64,000 bases of DNA from Chloroflexota bacterium (lineage in GTDB: Bacteria > Chloroflexota > UBA6077 > CF-72). The position numbers and the translations under genes were made by a program. The DNA is taken from positions 1-64,000 of the forward strand of contig JACPOP010000014.1 of NCBI GenBank assembly GCA_016191465.1. The letters are read 5' to 3'. The notes under the pieces are model-generated. The model had not been told where the DNA came from. It saw nothing but the letters and a program-made list of their open reading frames with translations, and did no database searches. Below are positions 44,127-52,679 of the stretch, piece after piece (position 1 is the first letter of the stretch; each line of letters begins with the position of its first letter).

Positions 44127-45914
44127 ATGCAGCACCCCGATGGGCGGCGTTCCGAGAATGGCACGGGGCAGCGGAGCTACACCATGCCTGCCGATGATGC
44201 CGGCGAGGTGCTCTTAGCCTCGATGAAGCTGAACGGCATCGACCGCATCTGGTTCACCTCTGGCAGCGAGATGGGCTTCGTGCAGGAAGGCTCCGTCAAA
44301 GCGCGCGAGCTGGGGCGCCCCGCGCCGCGCGTCATGACCATCACCCACGAAGCTGTCGCCCTGGCCGCGGCCTGCGGCGAGACGGTCGTCACCGGCAAGC
44401 CCTCGGCGGCGGCCTTCCACGTCGAGTGCGGGATGCTCAACGCCGGCGGGATGTACCACGTGGCCGATCGCGGCCGATACCCGGTGCTGGTGACGTCCGG
44501 CTACCCCTCCTCGGCAGAGGCGAACAGCGTTCCCGGCGCGCGCTCCAGCTTCATTCAGTACTACCAGCAGATTCGCGACCAGGGTGAGCTCATCCGCCAG
44601 TACATGCGCTGGGACCACAAGCTGGCGCCCTACGACAACCCCGGCACCGTTATCTCGCGGGCCGTCCAGGTGATGCTCTCCGACCCGCGTGGACCTGCCT
44701 ACCTGGCGATCCCACGCGAGTCCAGCATGGCGCCGATAGCCAGCGGCCAGACTCGTTTCCCGCTAACCGATCAACTTCGTCCCGTGAGTGCCCCGCCGCC
44801 CGATGCGGCCCTGCTCCGTGAAGCGGCGGCCTGGCTGCTCGCGTCGAACAACCCGCTCATCGTCGCCGGCCGTGTTGGGACGAGCCACGAGGCCCTGGCG
44901 CCGCTGGTGGAGCTTGCCGAGACGCTCGGCGCTCGGGTGATGTCGGATGCGCATCGGCTTAGCTTCCCCGGGAGCCACCCACTCCACCGAGGGGTGGCAG
45001 GTGTGACGCCGCTCACCGGGCAGCCGGACTGCATCCTCTCGCTGGACCAGTTGACCCCCTGGATTCCCGGCCGCTTCGATCCGGGCCCAGACGTGCGCCT
45101 GATCCGCATTGGCCTCGACCCAGCGGAGCGCTGGGTCCCGATCTACGAGTTCCCCTCGGACCTGAGCATTGTCGGCGACGCTGTCGCCGCCATTCCACTC
45201 CTGGTCGACGAGATACGCCGCCAGAGGACGCCCGAGCAGCGGCGGGCGTGTGAGGCGCGGCTTGAGAAGGCTCAGGAGGAAGGCCGGCAGCGGCTTGCGC
45301 GCCTGGTGGCCACCGCCGAATCGGACCGCGCGCGCGGGGTGATCCATGCGCTCTGGCTGAGCCACCAGATCGGCCAGACCCTGGACCCGGAGACGCTGGT
45401 TGTCCAGGAGACCGTGGAGACGGCGCTCTTCAATCGCACCCTGCCTGGCACCCAGGTCGCCAGCGGCGGCTCGAACCTGGGCTGGGCGGCACCGGCCTCG
45501 GTCGGCATGAAGGTCGCGGCGCCCGATCGGCAGGTGGTCTCGGTCACCGGCGATGGCGCGTGGATGTTCAGCAATCCGCAGGTCACCACCTGGGCCTCGG
45601 CATTCCACAAGGCCCCGGTGCTGTTCATCATCTTCAACAACCGGGGGTACCGGACGGGGACCACGGACGTCGAGCGGGCCTACCCGGAAGGTTACGTCGC
45701 GCGGACGGGTGACTTCACGGGGGGGTTGTTTGACCCGTGCCCGAACTACTCCGGCGAGGCTTCCGCAAGCGGGGCTTACGGCGAGAAGGTGACCGAACCC
45801 GACCAGGTCGGCCCGGCTATTCGGCGCGGCCTGGCGGCTAACCGCGAGGGAGCGCCCGCGGTACTCGACGTGTGGCTGCCAAAGATCGGTCCCGGGCTCC
45901 CTACCGCGCGGTGA
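44127..45914 (+). CDS. Thiamine-diphosphate-requiring enzyme, second paralogue
   Basis: A 595-residue TPP enzyme. The catalytic Glu lies in TITHEAVALAAACGE near 70-84, the middle domain has ASNNPLIVAGRVGTS, and the cofactor motif is VTGDGAWMFSNPQV...NNRGYRTGT near 472-510. It is unlike the 38.2-kb copy over most of its length. The start ATG 44127 follows GCGAGGACC; ATG 44022 lies upstream without a ribosome site. The product is probably a decarboxylase or lyase of a 2-oxo or 2-hydroxyacyl compound. Followed by the second binding lipoprotein, a dehydrogenase and a CocE hydrolase on the same strand. Confidence 0.85.
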   Translation: MQHPDGRRSENGTGQRSYTMPADDAGEVLLASMKLNGIDRIWFTSGSEMGFVQEGSVKARELGRPAPRVMTITHEAVALAAACGETVVTGKPSAAAFHVECGMLNAGGMYHVADRGRYPVLVTSGYPSSAEANSVPGARSSFIQYYQQIRDQGELIRQYMRWDHKLAPYDNPGTVISRAVQVMLSDPRGPAYLAIPRESSMAPIASGQTRFPLTDQLRPVSAPPPDAALLREAAAWLLASNNPLIVAGRVGTSHEALAPLVELAETLGARVMSDAHRLSFPGSHPLHRGVAGVTPLTGQPDCILSLDQLTPWIPGRFDPGPDVRLIRIGLDPAERWVPIYEFPSDLSIVGDAVAAIPLLVDEIRRQRTPEQRRACEARLEKAQEEGRQRLARLVATAESDRARGVIHALWLSHQIGQTLDPETLVVQETVETALFNRTLPGTQVASGGSNLGWAAPASVGMKVAAPDRQVVSVTGDGAWMFSNPQVTTWASAFHKAPVLFIIFNNRGYRTGTTDVERAYPEGYVARTGDFTGGLFDPCPNYSGEASASGAYGEKVTEPDQVGPAIRRGLAANREGAPAVLDVWLPKIGPGLPTAR

Positions 45915-45927
45915 GCAGCCCAGGCCC

Positions 45928-45946
45928 TGACTACTATGGTAGTGTC
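45928..45946. promoter_or_regulatory. CTAC-N4-GTAG operator C
   Basis: TGACTAC-TATG-GTAGTGTC, starting 14 bases after the TPP-enzyme stop and nearly identical to operator B2. The next start codon is at 46178, so a transcript from here would have a leader of about 225 bases; that leader contains GCAGCAGG...GCGCTGCTG-type self-complementary segments. Confidence 0.65.
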
Positions 45947-46177
45947 TGTAGGCTGTCGTGGCGGGCTCGCCGTACAGCAACGCCAGAGTGCGCGCCCGTG
46001 CGCAGAGACGACCCGGGGCAGCAGGTTGACAGCCGGCGCTGCTGCACGTCGGGCCACGAGTCGCGCAAGGGCAGATCCCAACAGGAACCATGGCGCCGAT
46101 CCGGGCGTCCATAGACGCGAACGGCTGTGCTTCGCGAGCGCGGCCACGCATAACCCATGGAAAAGGGGAATTCTGAA

Positions 46178-47425
46178 ATGAATCGATGCTTCGGTAACTC
46201 AGCACGAGTACGCCTTGCTGGCGCGGTCATGTTCGGGGCGCTTGGCCTCGCGGCCTGCACGCCCGCACCGGCTGCTGCCCCAACCACGGCTCCGACCGCA
46301 GCCCCCGCCGCCACGAAGCCCGCCGCGGCGGCGACCACCGCGCCGGCGGTTGCGGCATCACCAGCGGCGGCGGCTGCCAGCCCAGCAGCGGCCGCCGCGA
46401 GTCCCGTTGCCAAGCCGGCTGCCTCACCGGTGGCTTCTCCTAGCCCCGTCGCCAGCGACCGCACCCCGCCACCGTTCACCGGCGCTGCCGAGTCCATCAA
46501 GTACGCGACGACCACGGGCTCGGCCACCTCGGCCGGCGTGTACATCGCGCAGGAGCGAGGCTACTTCAAGGATCAAGGGATCAACCTGGAGCTTGTGCCC
46601 TTCGCCGGCGCCGCCGACATGGTCTCGTCGATCGCCACCGGCCAGGTTGATATCGCCAACATGGACATCGGCTCCGGCCCGATCAACGCCATGGCACGTA
46701 ACGTCGCCATCCGCTTCGTTGCCGACGGCGCGCGCTGCGAGAGCGGCAAGTGCAACTCGGGCCTCGTCGTGCGGAAGGACCTCGTGGACTCCGGGCGGTT
46801 CAAGACCCTCGCCGACCTGAAAGGTCTCAACTACAACGCGCTGACGCCGGGCTCCACCATCAACCTCTTCTCGTTGCGCACGCTGGAGAAGGCGGGCCTG
46901 AAGGCGAGCGACGTCAACATCCTGAACCTCAGCTTCGCCGATATTCTTCCGGCCGCGGTCAGCAAGGCGGTTGACGCGAGCTTCAACATCGAGCCGTTCA
47001 TCACGGTGGGCTCGGGGCAGAACGTGTGGGTCAAGATCCAGGACACGAGCCAGATCCTCGGCCCGCAGCAGGCGACGGTCATTGCGTATTCACCACCGTT
47101 CGCGAGCGGCAAGCAGGACCTGGGCAAGCGGTTCATGGTGGCGTACCTGCGCGGCGTTCGGGACTTCGTCGACGCGTTCACCACCGGCAAGGACCGCGCG
47201 CAGATCGTGTCCATCATGACCACGGCGACGACCCTGAAGGACCCGGCGCTCTGGAATAACGTGCCGCAGACGTTCGACACCAACGGCGCGATCATCCTCG
47301 ACGCGCTGAAGGCGAACCAGCAGTGGTACGTGGAGAACGGCTACGTCCAGACGCCGATCAACATGGACGCGGCCTGGGATCCCCAGTATGTCGATTACGC
47401 AACCGGCCTCATCGGCAAGCGATAG
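46178..47425 (+). CDS. NitT/TauT-type ABC substrate-binding lipoprotein, second paralogue
   Basis: A 415-residue binding protein. A Sec leader with lipobox LGLAAC, an extended Ala/Pro/Thr/Val linker to about 95, then the NMT1/SsuA-like domain (ATTTGSATSAGVYIAQERGYFKDQGINLELVP, SIATGQVDIANMDIGSGPINAMA, NQQWYVENGYVQTPINMDAAW). ATG 46178 has a GGGG ribosome site nine bases upstream. It resembles the 36.8-kb protein in architecture, yet the ligand residues differ. The ABC permease and ATPase are not nearby. Operator C lies 235 bases upstream. Confidence 0.88.
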   Translation: MNRCFGNSARVRLAGAVMFGALGLAACTPAPAAAPTTAPTAAPAATKPAAAATTAPAVAASPAAAAASPAAAAASPVAKPAASPVASPSPVASDRTPPPFTGAAESIKYATTTGSATSAGVYIAQERGYFKDQGINLELVPFAGAADMVSSIATGQVDIANMDIGSGPINAMARNVAIRFVADGARCESGKCNSGLVVRKDLVDSGRFKTLADLKGLNYNALTPGSTINLFSLRTLEKAGLKASDVNILNLSFADILPAAVSKAVDASFNIEPFITVGSGQNVWVKIQDTSQILGPQQATVIAYSPPFASGKQDLGKRFMVAYLRGVRDFVDAFTTGKDRAQIVSIMTTATTLKDPALWNNVPQTFDTNGAIILDALKANQQWYVENGYVQTPINMDAAWDPQYVDYATGLIGKR

Positions 47426-47471
47426 TCGGCGAGCGACACTCGGCAAGCGATAGTGGGCTGACGTACGCGGC

Positions 47472-48401
47472 ATGACGGCCACGCGCCCGTTCCCCGGCCG
47501 CGTTGGCGTCATCGGATTAGGGCGGATGGGCGGCCGCATGGCCGCCCGTCTGCTTGATCCCAGCGCCGGGTTCGCGGTGACGGTCTGTGACGTCGCGGCC
47601 GACCGAGCGCAGGCGCTCGCCAGTCAGGGGGCGCGGATGACCGCCACTCCTCGTGCCGTCGCGGAAGCCTGCGACGTGGTTCTCACGGCCGTCCCGGACG
47701 GCGCGGCGGTGTTCGATGTCCTGCAAGGGCCGGATGGCCTGCTAGCTGCTCGGCGGCACGCCGGAAAGGCGGTGCTTGTAGAGATGAGCACGATTGGCGT
47801 CGAGGAGTCGGCGCGAGTGGCCGCCCTGTGCTTTGCGGCCGGCCTGCGCTACGTGCGCTGCCCCGTGCTGGGCACGCTGGAGTCGGCGGCGGAGGGGCAG
47901 TTGACGGCCCTGGTGTCGGGTGCGGGGCCCGACGTGGAGGCCGTGCAGCCAGTGCTTGCCAGGCTGTGCCGCGAGCAGCGGTACCTGGGCCCTGCCGAGG
48001 AGGCGCGCCTGGTCAAGCTGATCGTCAATGGCCTCCTCGGCACCAGCATCGCCGCTCTGGCCGAAGGCCTGGCGCTGGGGCAGCGCGCCGGCATCAACCG
48101 CGACGCACTGCTGGATCTGGTGGCTCACAGTGCCGTGGCATCGCCCGCGGTCGTCGGCACAGCCCAGCGGCTGCGCCAGGGCACCTTCGAGCCGCGTCTG
48201 AGCGCCACACTGCTTACCAAGGACTTGCGCCTTCTCAACGAGGCGGCGGCCGACGCTGGCGCTTTGGCGCCGATGGCCGAGGCCGCCCATCAGCGCTACG
48301 CGGCCACGGTGGAGCACGGTTGGGGAGACCTAGATTTTTCCGCGGTGCTCTTGCTGTACGAAACGCTGAACGAACAGTGCGCGCACCGATCCATCTCCTG
48401 A
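47472..48401 (+). CDS. NAD(P)-dependent 3-hydroxyisobutyrate dehydrogenase-like oxidoreductase
   Basis: A 309-residue beta-hydroxyacid dehydrogenase. The Rossmann motif VGVIGLGRMGGRMAARLL lies near 11-28, the substrate-binding MSTIGVEES near 100, and the catalytic Lys in LVKLIVNGLLGTS near 181. Family members oxidise 3-hydroxyisobutyrate, tartronate semialdehyde or similar acids. Located 46 bases after the binding-lipoprotein stop and followed by a CocE hydrolase on the same strand. Confidence 0.85.
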   Translation: MTATRPFPGRVGVIGLGRMGGRMAARLLDPSAGFAVTVCDVAADRAQALASQGARMTATPRAVAEACDVVLTAVPDGAAVFDVLQGPDGLLAARRHAGKAVLVEMSTIGVEESARVAALCFAAGLRYVRCPVLGTLESAAEGQLTALVSGAGPDVEAVQPVLARLCREQRYLGPAEEARLVKLIVNGLLGTSIAALAEGLALGQRAGINRDALLDLVAHSAVASPAVVGTAQRLRQGTFEPRLSATLLTKDLRLLNEAAADAGALAPMAEAAHQRYAATVEHGWGDLDFSAVLLLYETLNEQCAHRSIS

Positions 48402-48442
48402 GAACGATGAGCTCATAACTGAAGACTGTGAACTGGTATCCC

Positions 48443-50074
48443 ATGACAGCACCGCCCCGGCCTATCAGCATGATCTACCAGCGAGACGTGGAGATCCCCG
48501 TGCGGGACGGGGCAGTGCTCCGCGCCAACCTGTACCGCCCTGTCGACGGCACGCCGGCGCCGGTGGTTATGACGTTCGGGCCGTACGGCAAGGACCTGCA
48601 CATGTCCGAGCTGCACAACTCGGCGTACGTGAAGCTCGAGGAGCAGGGCGCCTTGCTGAACTGGGAGACGCCAAACCCGGAGTGGTGGGTGCCCGCTGGC
48701 TACGCCGTGCTGCGCGTCGATCAGCGCGGGAGCGGCACCTCACCGGGCGTCTTTGATCCGTTCTCCGAGACCCAGAGCCAGGACTATTACGACGCTATCG
48801 AGTGGGCGGCGGTCCAACCCTGGAGCACCGGCAAGGTGGGTCTGGTGGGCGTCTCGTACTACGCCATGAGCCAGTGGCAGGTGGCGGCCCTGAACCCGCC
48901 GCACCTGATGGCGATGATCCCCTGGGAAGGCGCCGCCGACGTGTACCGGGACTTCTGCCGCCACGGCGGAATCCTGAATAACGGGTTCATCGAGTCGTGG
49001 TGGCCGGTGTTCGCGCTCAAGACGCAGCACGGCGCCGAGAAGGCAGGCGGCCACCTCTCCCCGGAGGAGCTTGCGGCGAACCGGGTGGACCTGCTGGAGA
49101 GCGCACGAAGCCACCCGCTGTACGACGAGCACTACCGCCGCAGTCTGCCTGACCCGTCAACGATCCAGGTGCCGTTCCTCTCAGTGGGCAACTGGGGCGC
49201 GTTCACCCTGCACCTGCGCGGCAACGTCGAGGCCTTCGTCCGAGCGCAATCGAAGCACAAGTGGCTGCGCATCCACACCGGCAATCACTTCGAGCCGTAC
49301 CACACCGAGGCCAGCCGCCTGCTGCAGAAGCGTTTCCTGGATTACTGGCTCAAGGGTGAGGACACGGGCGTTCTGGCTGACGCGCCCGTCCAGTTGGCGA
49401 TCCGGCACGGCGACGGGGAGGTCATCTGGCGCGACGAGCAGGCGTGGCCGCTCCCGGGAACGGAGTGGACCAAGCTGCATCTCGACGCCGCCAACGGAAG
49501 TCTCGGGGCGGAAGCTCCCGATTCGGGCGCTCAGGCGACGTACGAGGCGCCGGCCGGCGGGGTGTCGTTCTCCACCGCTCCGTTTGACGAGGCGACCGAG
49601 ATCACCGGTCCCCTGGCCTTGCGCCTCTGGGTGTCGAGCACCGCCGCGGACATGGACGTGTTCGCCACGGTGCGCAACGTGGACGCCGACGGCAAGGACG
49701 TGTGGGGCGTCGGCTCGGGCGGGGAGCCGGTCGCGATAGCAAAGGGCTGGCTGCGCGTCTCGCACCGAGCGCTGGACGCCGCGCTTTCCCTACCGTACCG
49801 ACCGTACCACCCGCACGACCGAGCGGACCCGGTGCCGCCGGGCGAGGTGGTGCCGGTCGAGGTGGAGGTGCTGCCCACCAGCATGGTCTTCGAAGCCGGC
49901 CACCGCCTGGTCCTGGACGTCGAGGCACATGACGGCGTGGGCTCCGGCCGCGGCCAGCACAACGATCCCACCGATCGGCCCGCGGAGCGCTTCGCCGGCG
50001 AGAACACGCTCTACACCGGTCCCGAGCACGAGTCCTACCTGCTGGTGGCGGTCGTCCCAGCACGGAGAGCGTAG
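48443..50074 (+). CDS. CocE/NonD-family alpha/beta hydrolase, second paralogue
   Basis: A 543-residue serine hydrolase. The alpha/beta-hydrolase domain starts RDVEIPVRDGAVLRANLYRPV, the nucleophile is in VGVSYYAMSQW near 140-150, and a C-terminal jelly-roll domain (TEITGPLALRLWVSSTAADMDVFATV) follows. It is related to the copy at 34.9-36.7 kb. ATG 48443 is chosen; the GTG at 48428 lies in a small degenerate repeat remnant (48399-48436) that follows the dehydrogenase gene. Probably a de-esterifying or deacylating first step of the pathway. Confidence 0.87.
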   Translation: MTAPPRPISMIYQRDVEIPVRDGAVLRANLYRPVDGTPAPVVMTFGPYGKDLHMSELHNSAYVKLEEQGALLNWETPNPEWWVPAGYAVLRVDQRGSGTSPGVFDPFSETQSQDYYDAIEWAAVQPWSTGKVGLVGVSYYAMSQWQVAALNPPHLMAMIPWEGAADVYRDFCRHGGILNNGFIESWWPVFALKTQHGAEKAGGHLSPEELAANRVDLLESARSHPLYDEHYRRSLPDPSTIQVPFLSVGNWGAFTLHLRGNVEAFVRAQSKHKWLRIHTGNHFEPYHTEASRLLQKRFLDYWLKGEDTGVLADAPVQLAIRHGDGEVIWRDEQAWPLPGTEWTKLHLDAANGSLGAEAPDSGAQATYEAPAGGVSFSTAPFDEATEITGPLALRLWVSSTAADMDVFATVRNVDADGKDVWGVGSGGEPVAIAKGWLRVSHRALDAALSLPYRPYHPHDRADPVPPGEVVPVEVEVLPTSMVFEAGHRLVLDVEAHDGVGSGRGQHNDPTDRPAERFAGENTLYTGPEHESYLLVAVVPARRA

Positions 50075-50154
50075 GGTACGACTCAGCCCCACCTAACCCG
50101 GCGAGGCTCCGGGCGCTGCCTTCAGGCTCCCTACCGGGCGGAGCCCTGCCCGCG

Positions 50155-51414
50155 TTACTTGTGCGTCACACGTGTCGGGATGTCGTTGAGCTCCTCGCAG
50201 CCATCCTCGGTGACAATGATGGTGCCGCCAAGGTTCACGCGGTGGTCCTTGCCGAAGCAGGCGTTCGGCTCGAACGCGAAGACCATTCCCGCCTGGATCG
50301 TGGCCTTCCGGACGGAGCGCTGGTCGATGCCGCCGCGCATGAAACGGACGCCGAAGTCAACGTTCTCGGTGTTGATGGTGGGCCGGCCGAGCAGGAAGTG
50401 GGGGCTGAGGGAGTGCACGAGCGGGGTGTAGGCCCAGGTGCCGTACTCCTTGAACGGCTCGGCCATGGCGTCAGTGAGCTCCGCGAAGGTGATGCCCGGA
50501 CGAAGCGCCCGCACGCCCGCGTCGTACGACTCCCGCGCCGCCTTCTCGCAGCGCAGGTTGGTCTCGTCCAGCGGGTCCAGCGCCACGGTCATCTGGACCT
50601 GCACCTCCTGGTTGCCGCACATGGGCATCAGCTCGGCCTGCATCAGGTCGCCGCGCTCCAGCCGCCGCGGCGCCTCGCCGCGCGTCGTCCAGCGTGGGGG
50701 TCCCCAGGACAGCGTGTGGGGGCCAGAGTTCATCACCACGTTCGGGTAGCGGAGCCCGATGCCAAAGCGGAGCATCTCGCCGATCGCGGCCGCGAAGATC
50801 ACCTCCTCGCCCACGCCAACATCGGCGATACCGGCCACCACTCGGCAGGCCGACTCGGCCGCCTGGGCCGCGTACCGGATTTGCGCCAGCTCCTCCGCGC
50901 TCTTGACCAGCATCAGGTGGCTGAACTCCTCGGAGATGTCCTCGAACCGCACGTTCGGGAGCGCCTCCGTGAACTCCTGCCACCAGGCAGCGGGAATGGC
51001 GCCGTGCATCTCCGTCGGCGCCTGCGAGCGGAGTCCAACCACCCCGACCTTCCCCGCGTCGAGTCCCTTCTCCTGGACCACCAGGGCCGCGGCCGTGCCA
51101 TTGCCGGCGACTCGATAATCCTTGATCCACAGGTCGTTGCCACGCTCGACGGACCAGTAGGCGCGCAGCACGCGCAGGTGCGCCCAGGTGAGGACAACCG
51201 GCTCGCCTTCCAGCGGGAAGATCACGCAGCCCTCGTTGTAGTCATCCGCCAGGTAGCTCTCGTACATCTCGCGCGAGCGGAAGCCGGCCACCACCAGGCA
51301 GTCCAGGCCCCGCTCCCGCATGAGCCCGCGCGCCCGCTCCCAGCGCCGATCTCGCTCCGCGAACGACAGCGTTGGTGGCTGCCCGACGGTGAATTGCGTG
51401 GCGGTCATAGTCAT
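50155..51414 (-). CDS. M24-fold 'pita-bread' protein lacking the two metal aspartates
   Basis: A 419-residue protein with a creatinase/prolidase-type N-domain and C-terminal M24 pita-bread domain. The usual first two metal aspartates, D and D about 11 residues apart, are replaced by E261 (AEL) and Q272/Q274 (VQVQM). The later positions, H233 (GPHTLSW), H334, E382 (FAFEP) and E403 (VTEDG), are retained. It may therefore be metal-free, like creatinase, and act on a small C-N substrate. ATG 51414 follows AGGAGG at five bases, directly after a 7-bp tandem repeat. Convergent with the second CocE gene. Confidence 0.8.
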   Translation of the reverse strand: MTMTATQFTVGQPPTLSFAERDRRWERARGLMRERGLDCLVVAGFRSREMYESYLADDYNEGCVIFPLEGEPVVLTWAHLRVLRAYWSVERGNDLWIKDYRVAGNGTAAALVVQEKGLDAGKVGVVGLRSQAPTEMHGAIPAAWWQEFTEALPNVRFEDISEEFSHLMLVKSAEELAQIRYAAQAAESACRVVAGIADVGVGEEVIFAAAIGEMLRFGIGLRYPNVVMNSGPHTLSWGPPRWTTRGEAPRRLERGDLMQAELMPMCGNQEVQVQMTVALDPLDETNLRCEKAARESYDAGVRALRPGITFAELTDAMAEPFKEYGTWAYTPLVHSLSPHFLLGRPTINTENVDFGVRFMRGGIDQRSVRKATIQAGMVFAFEPNACFGKDHRVNLGGTIIVTEDGCEELNDIPTRVTHK

Positions 51415-51422
51415 GGCAGCCT

Positions 51423-51525
51423 CCTGTTCAGTGTTCAGTGTTCAGTGTTCAGTGTTCAGTGTTCAGTGTTCAGTGTTCGGGACGAGTCTGTCATCCTGAG
51501 GCCGCGGCCGAAGGATCCGTCTCAG
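51423..51525. repeat. GACGAGTT-type element, copy 5: seven GTTCAGT units and one core arm
   Basis: About seven perfect tandem copies of GTTCAGT (51426-51478) are followed by GGGACGAGTC and a single TCATCCTGAG...GAAGGATCCGT arm (51490-51520). The complementary right arm is missing, so it looks like a broken copy of the nested elements at 9.1 and 21.3 kb. Confidence 0.8.
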
Positions 51526-51630
51526 CGGGGCCTGGGGCGCAGCCCCAGCGGGGTGGTGGGGCTCCGCCCCACCTTTGATCAAAGAACCTTTGTTCTCCCC
51601 TCCTGGGAGGGGCTGGGGTGGGCTGAAGGA
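51526..51630. repeat. Compound hairpin-rich spacer
   Basis: Next to copy 5: GGGGCGCAGCCCC-type (51534-51546), then GGTGGGGC TCC GCCCCACC (51555-51573), the palindrome CTTTGATCAAAG (51573-51584), and CTCCCCTCCTGGGAGGGG (51596-51613). It ends just before the SDR stop at 51643. Looks like a site where several small repeats accumulated. Confidence 0.6.
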
Positions 51631-51642
51631 ACCTCCCCAGCA

Positions 51643-52419
51643 CTACGTGCTACTCGCGAAGCCGCCGTCGATGATGATGATTTCGCCGGTGACGAAGCGG
51701 TTGCTGAGGATCAGGTTAACCATCGTCTCGGCCACGTCCTCGACGGTTACGCACCGCTTGAGGGGCGTGTACTTCGCGCGCCGCGCCATGAGGCCGGCGT
51801 AGTTTTCCCCCAGGGTGCGCTCCATCCAGTCACCCGCCAGCCAGCCGGGTGCCACCGCGTTGACGCGGACTTTTGGCCCCAGCGCCGCGGCAAAGGTCTT
51901 GGTCATGTTGGCCACGGCGGCCTTGCTGGCGGCGTAGGGGAACGGCTGCGGCCCTGGCCGCAGGCCAGCGATGCTGCACGTGTTCACAATCGCCGGCTCG
52001 TCCGCCTGCCGCAAGAGCGGGATGGCGGCCCGCGTGACCTGCCACAGCCCGCGCACGTTGACCGCGAACACCCGGTCCCAGGCTTCAGGGCTCACCCCCT
52101 CCCAGTCATTCGGCCCGTTGGGCACGGTTGTACCGGCGTTGTTGATCAGCGCGTCCAGGCGGCCTCCAAATGCCTCGCCGACGCGGGCCATCATCTGCCG
52201 AACGGCCGCGTCGTCGGCGACGTCGCACTTCACGACCACCGCCGTGCCGCCGGCGTGCTCGACGGCCGCCGCGGTCTCGCGCGCCCCAGCGTCGTTCGTG
52301 CTGTAGTTAATGGCGACGTCGAACCCGTGCTGGGCCAGGGCAACCGCCGCGCCGCGGCCGATCCCGGATGCCGCGCCGGTGACAAGGGCCCCGCGTCTGG
52401 TTCGCTCCGTGTCGGCCAT
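51643..52419 (-). CDS. Short-chain dehydrogenase/reductase (SDR)
   Basis: A 258-residue classical SDR: cofactor motif TGAASGIGRG near 13-22, NNAG near 91, a Ser in NTCSIAG near 142, and YAASK near 156-160. The C-terminal end is GEIIIIDGGFASST. ATG 52419 is preferred over the longer frame because GGGAG lies nine bases upstream. It should oxidise or reduce an alcohol or ketone; NADH versus NADPH preference is not certain. Divergent from the TrmB-family regulator across operator D. Confidence 0.87.
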   Translation of the reverse strand: MADTERTRRGALVTGAASGIGRGAAVALAQHGFDVAINYSTNDAGARETAAAVEHAGGTAVVVKCDVADDAAVRQMMARVGEAFGGRLDALINNAGTTVPNGPNDWEGVSPEAWDRVFAVNVRGLWQVTRAAIPLLRQADEPAIVNTCSIAGLRPGPQPFPYAASKAAVANMTKTFAAALGPKVRVNAVAPGWLAGDWMERTLGENYAGLMARRAKYTPLKRCVTVEDVAETMVNLILSNRFVTGEIIIIDGGFASST

Positions 52420-52474
52420 CTCGTGCGCTCCCTGGCAGCCAGTTTGGACGCGGCACACGCGATCGGCCCGCGGC

Positions 52475-52499
52475 GACTACCATAACTCTACGCGTAGTG
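52475..52499. promoter_or_regulatory. CTAC/GTAG operator D between SDR and TrmB-like genes
   Basis: Contains CTACGCGTAG (52488-52497, spacer of two) with flanking ACT and TGA, and a preceding ACTACCATA (52476-52484) that equals one half of operator E plus its spacer. It lies 56 bases upstream of the SDR start and 181 bases upstream of the regulator start. Weaker than the other sites because the N4 spacing is not kept. Confidence 0.4.
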
Positions 52500-52679
52500 A
52501 GGAAACCACGTGCTGGCGCCAGCGTGGCCCGTCGCACGGCCCACCAGCCGCGTCCGTCGCGGCGCAGAGCGCTGCGTACTCAATCGTGCGAGATGCTTAG
52601 CACCGTGGCGTCAGCGCCGGCGAAACGACCCGACGCGGGCGCACGTGCTGAGCAGCACCGGAATGGGAGATACAACGGT

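Noticed and set aside
50155-51414. A firm creatinase assignment
   Set aside because: The metal aspartates are lost as in creatinase, but overall similarity cannot be measured here and no creatine pathway gene is nearby.
50161-52485. A 774-residue plus-strand frame
   Set aside because: It is antisense to the M24-fold and SDR genes and includes the repeat spacer; no protein family resemblance.
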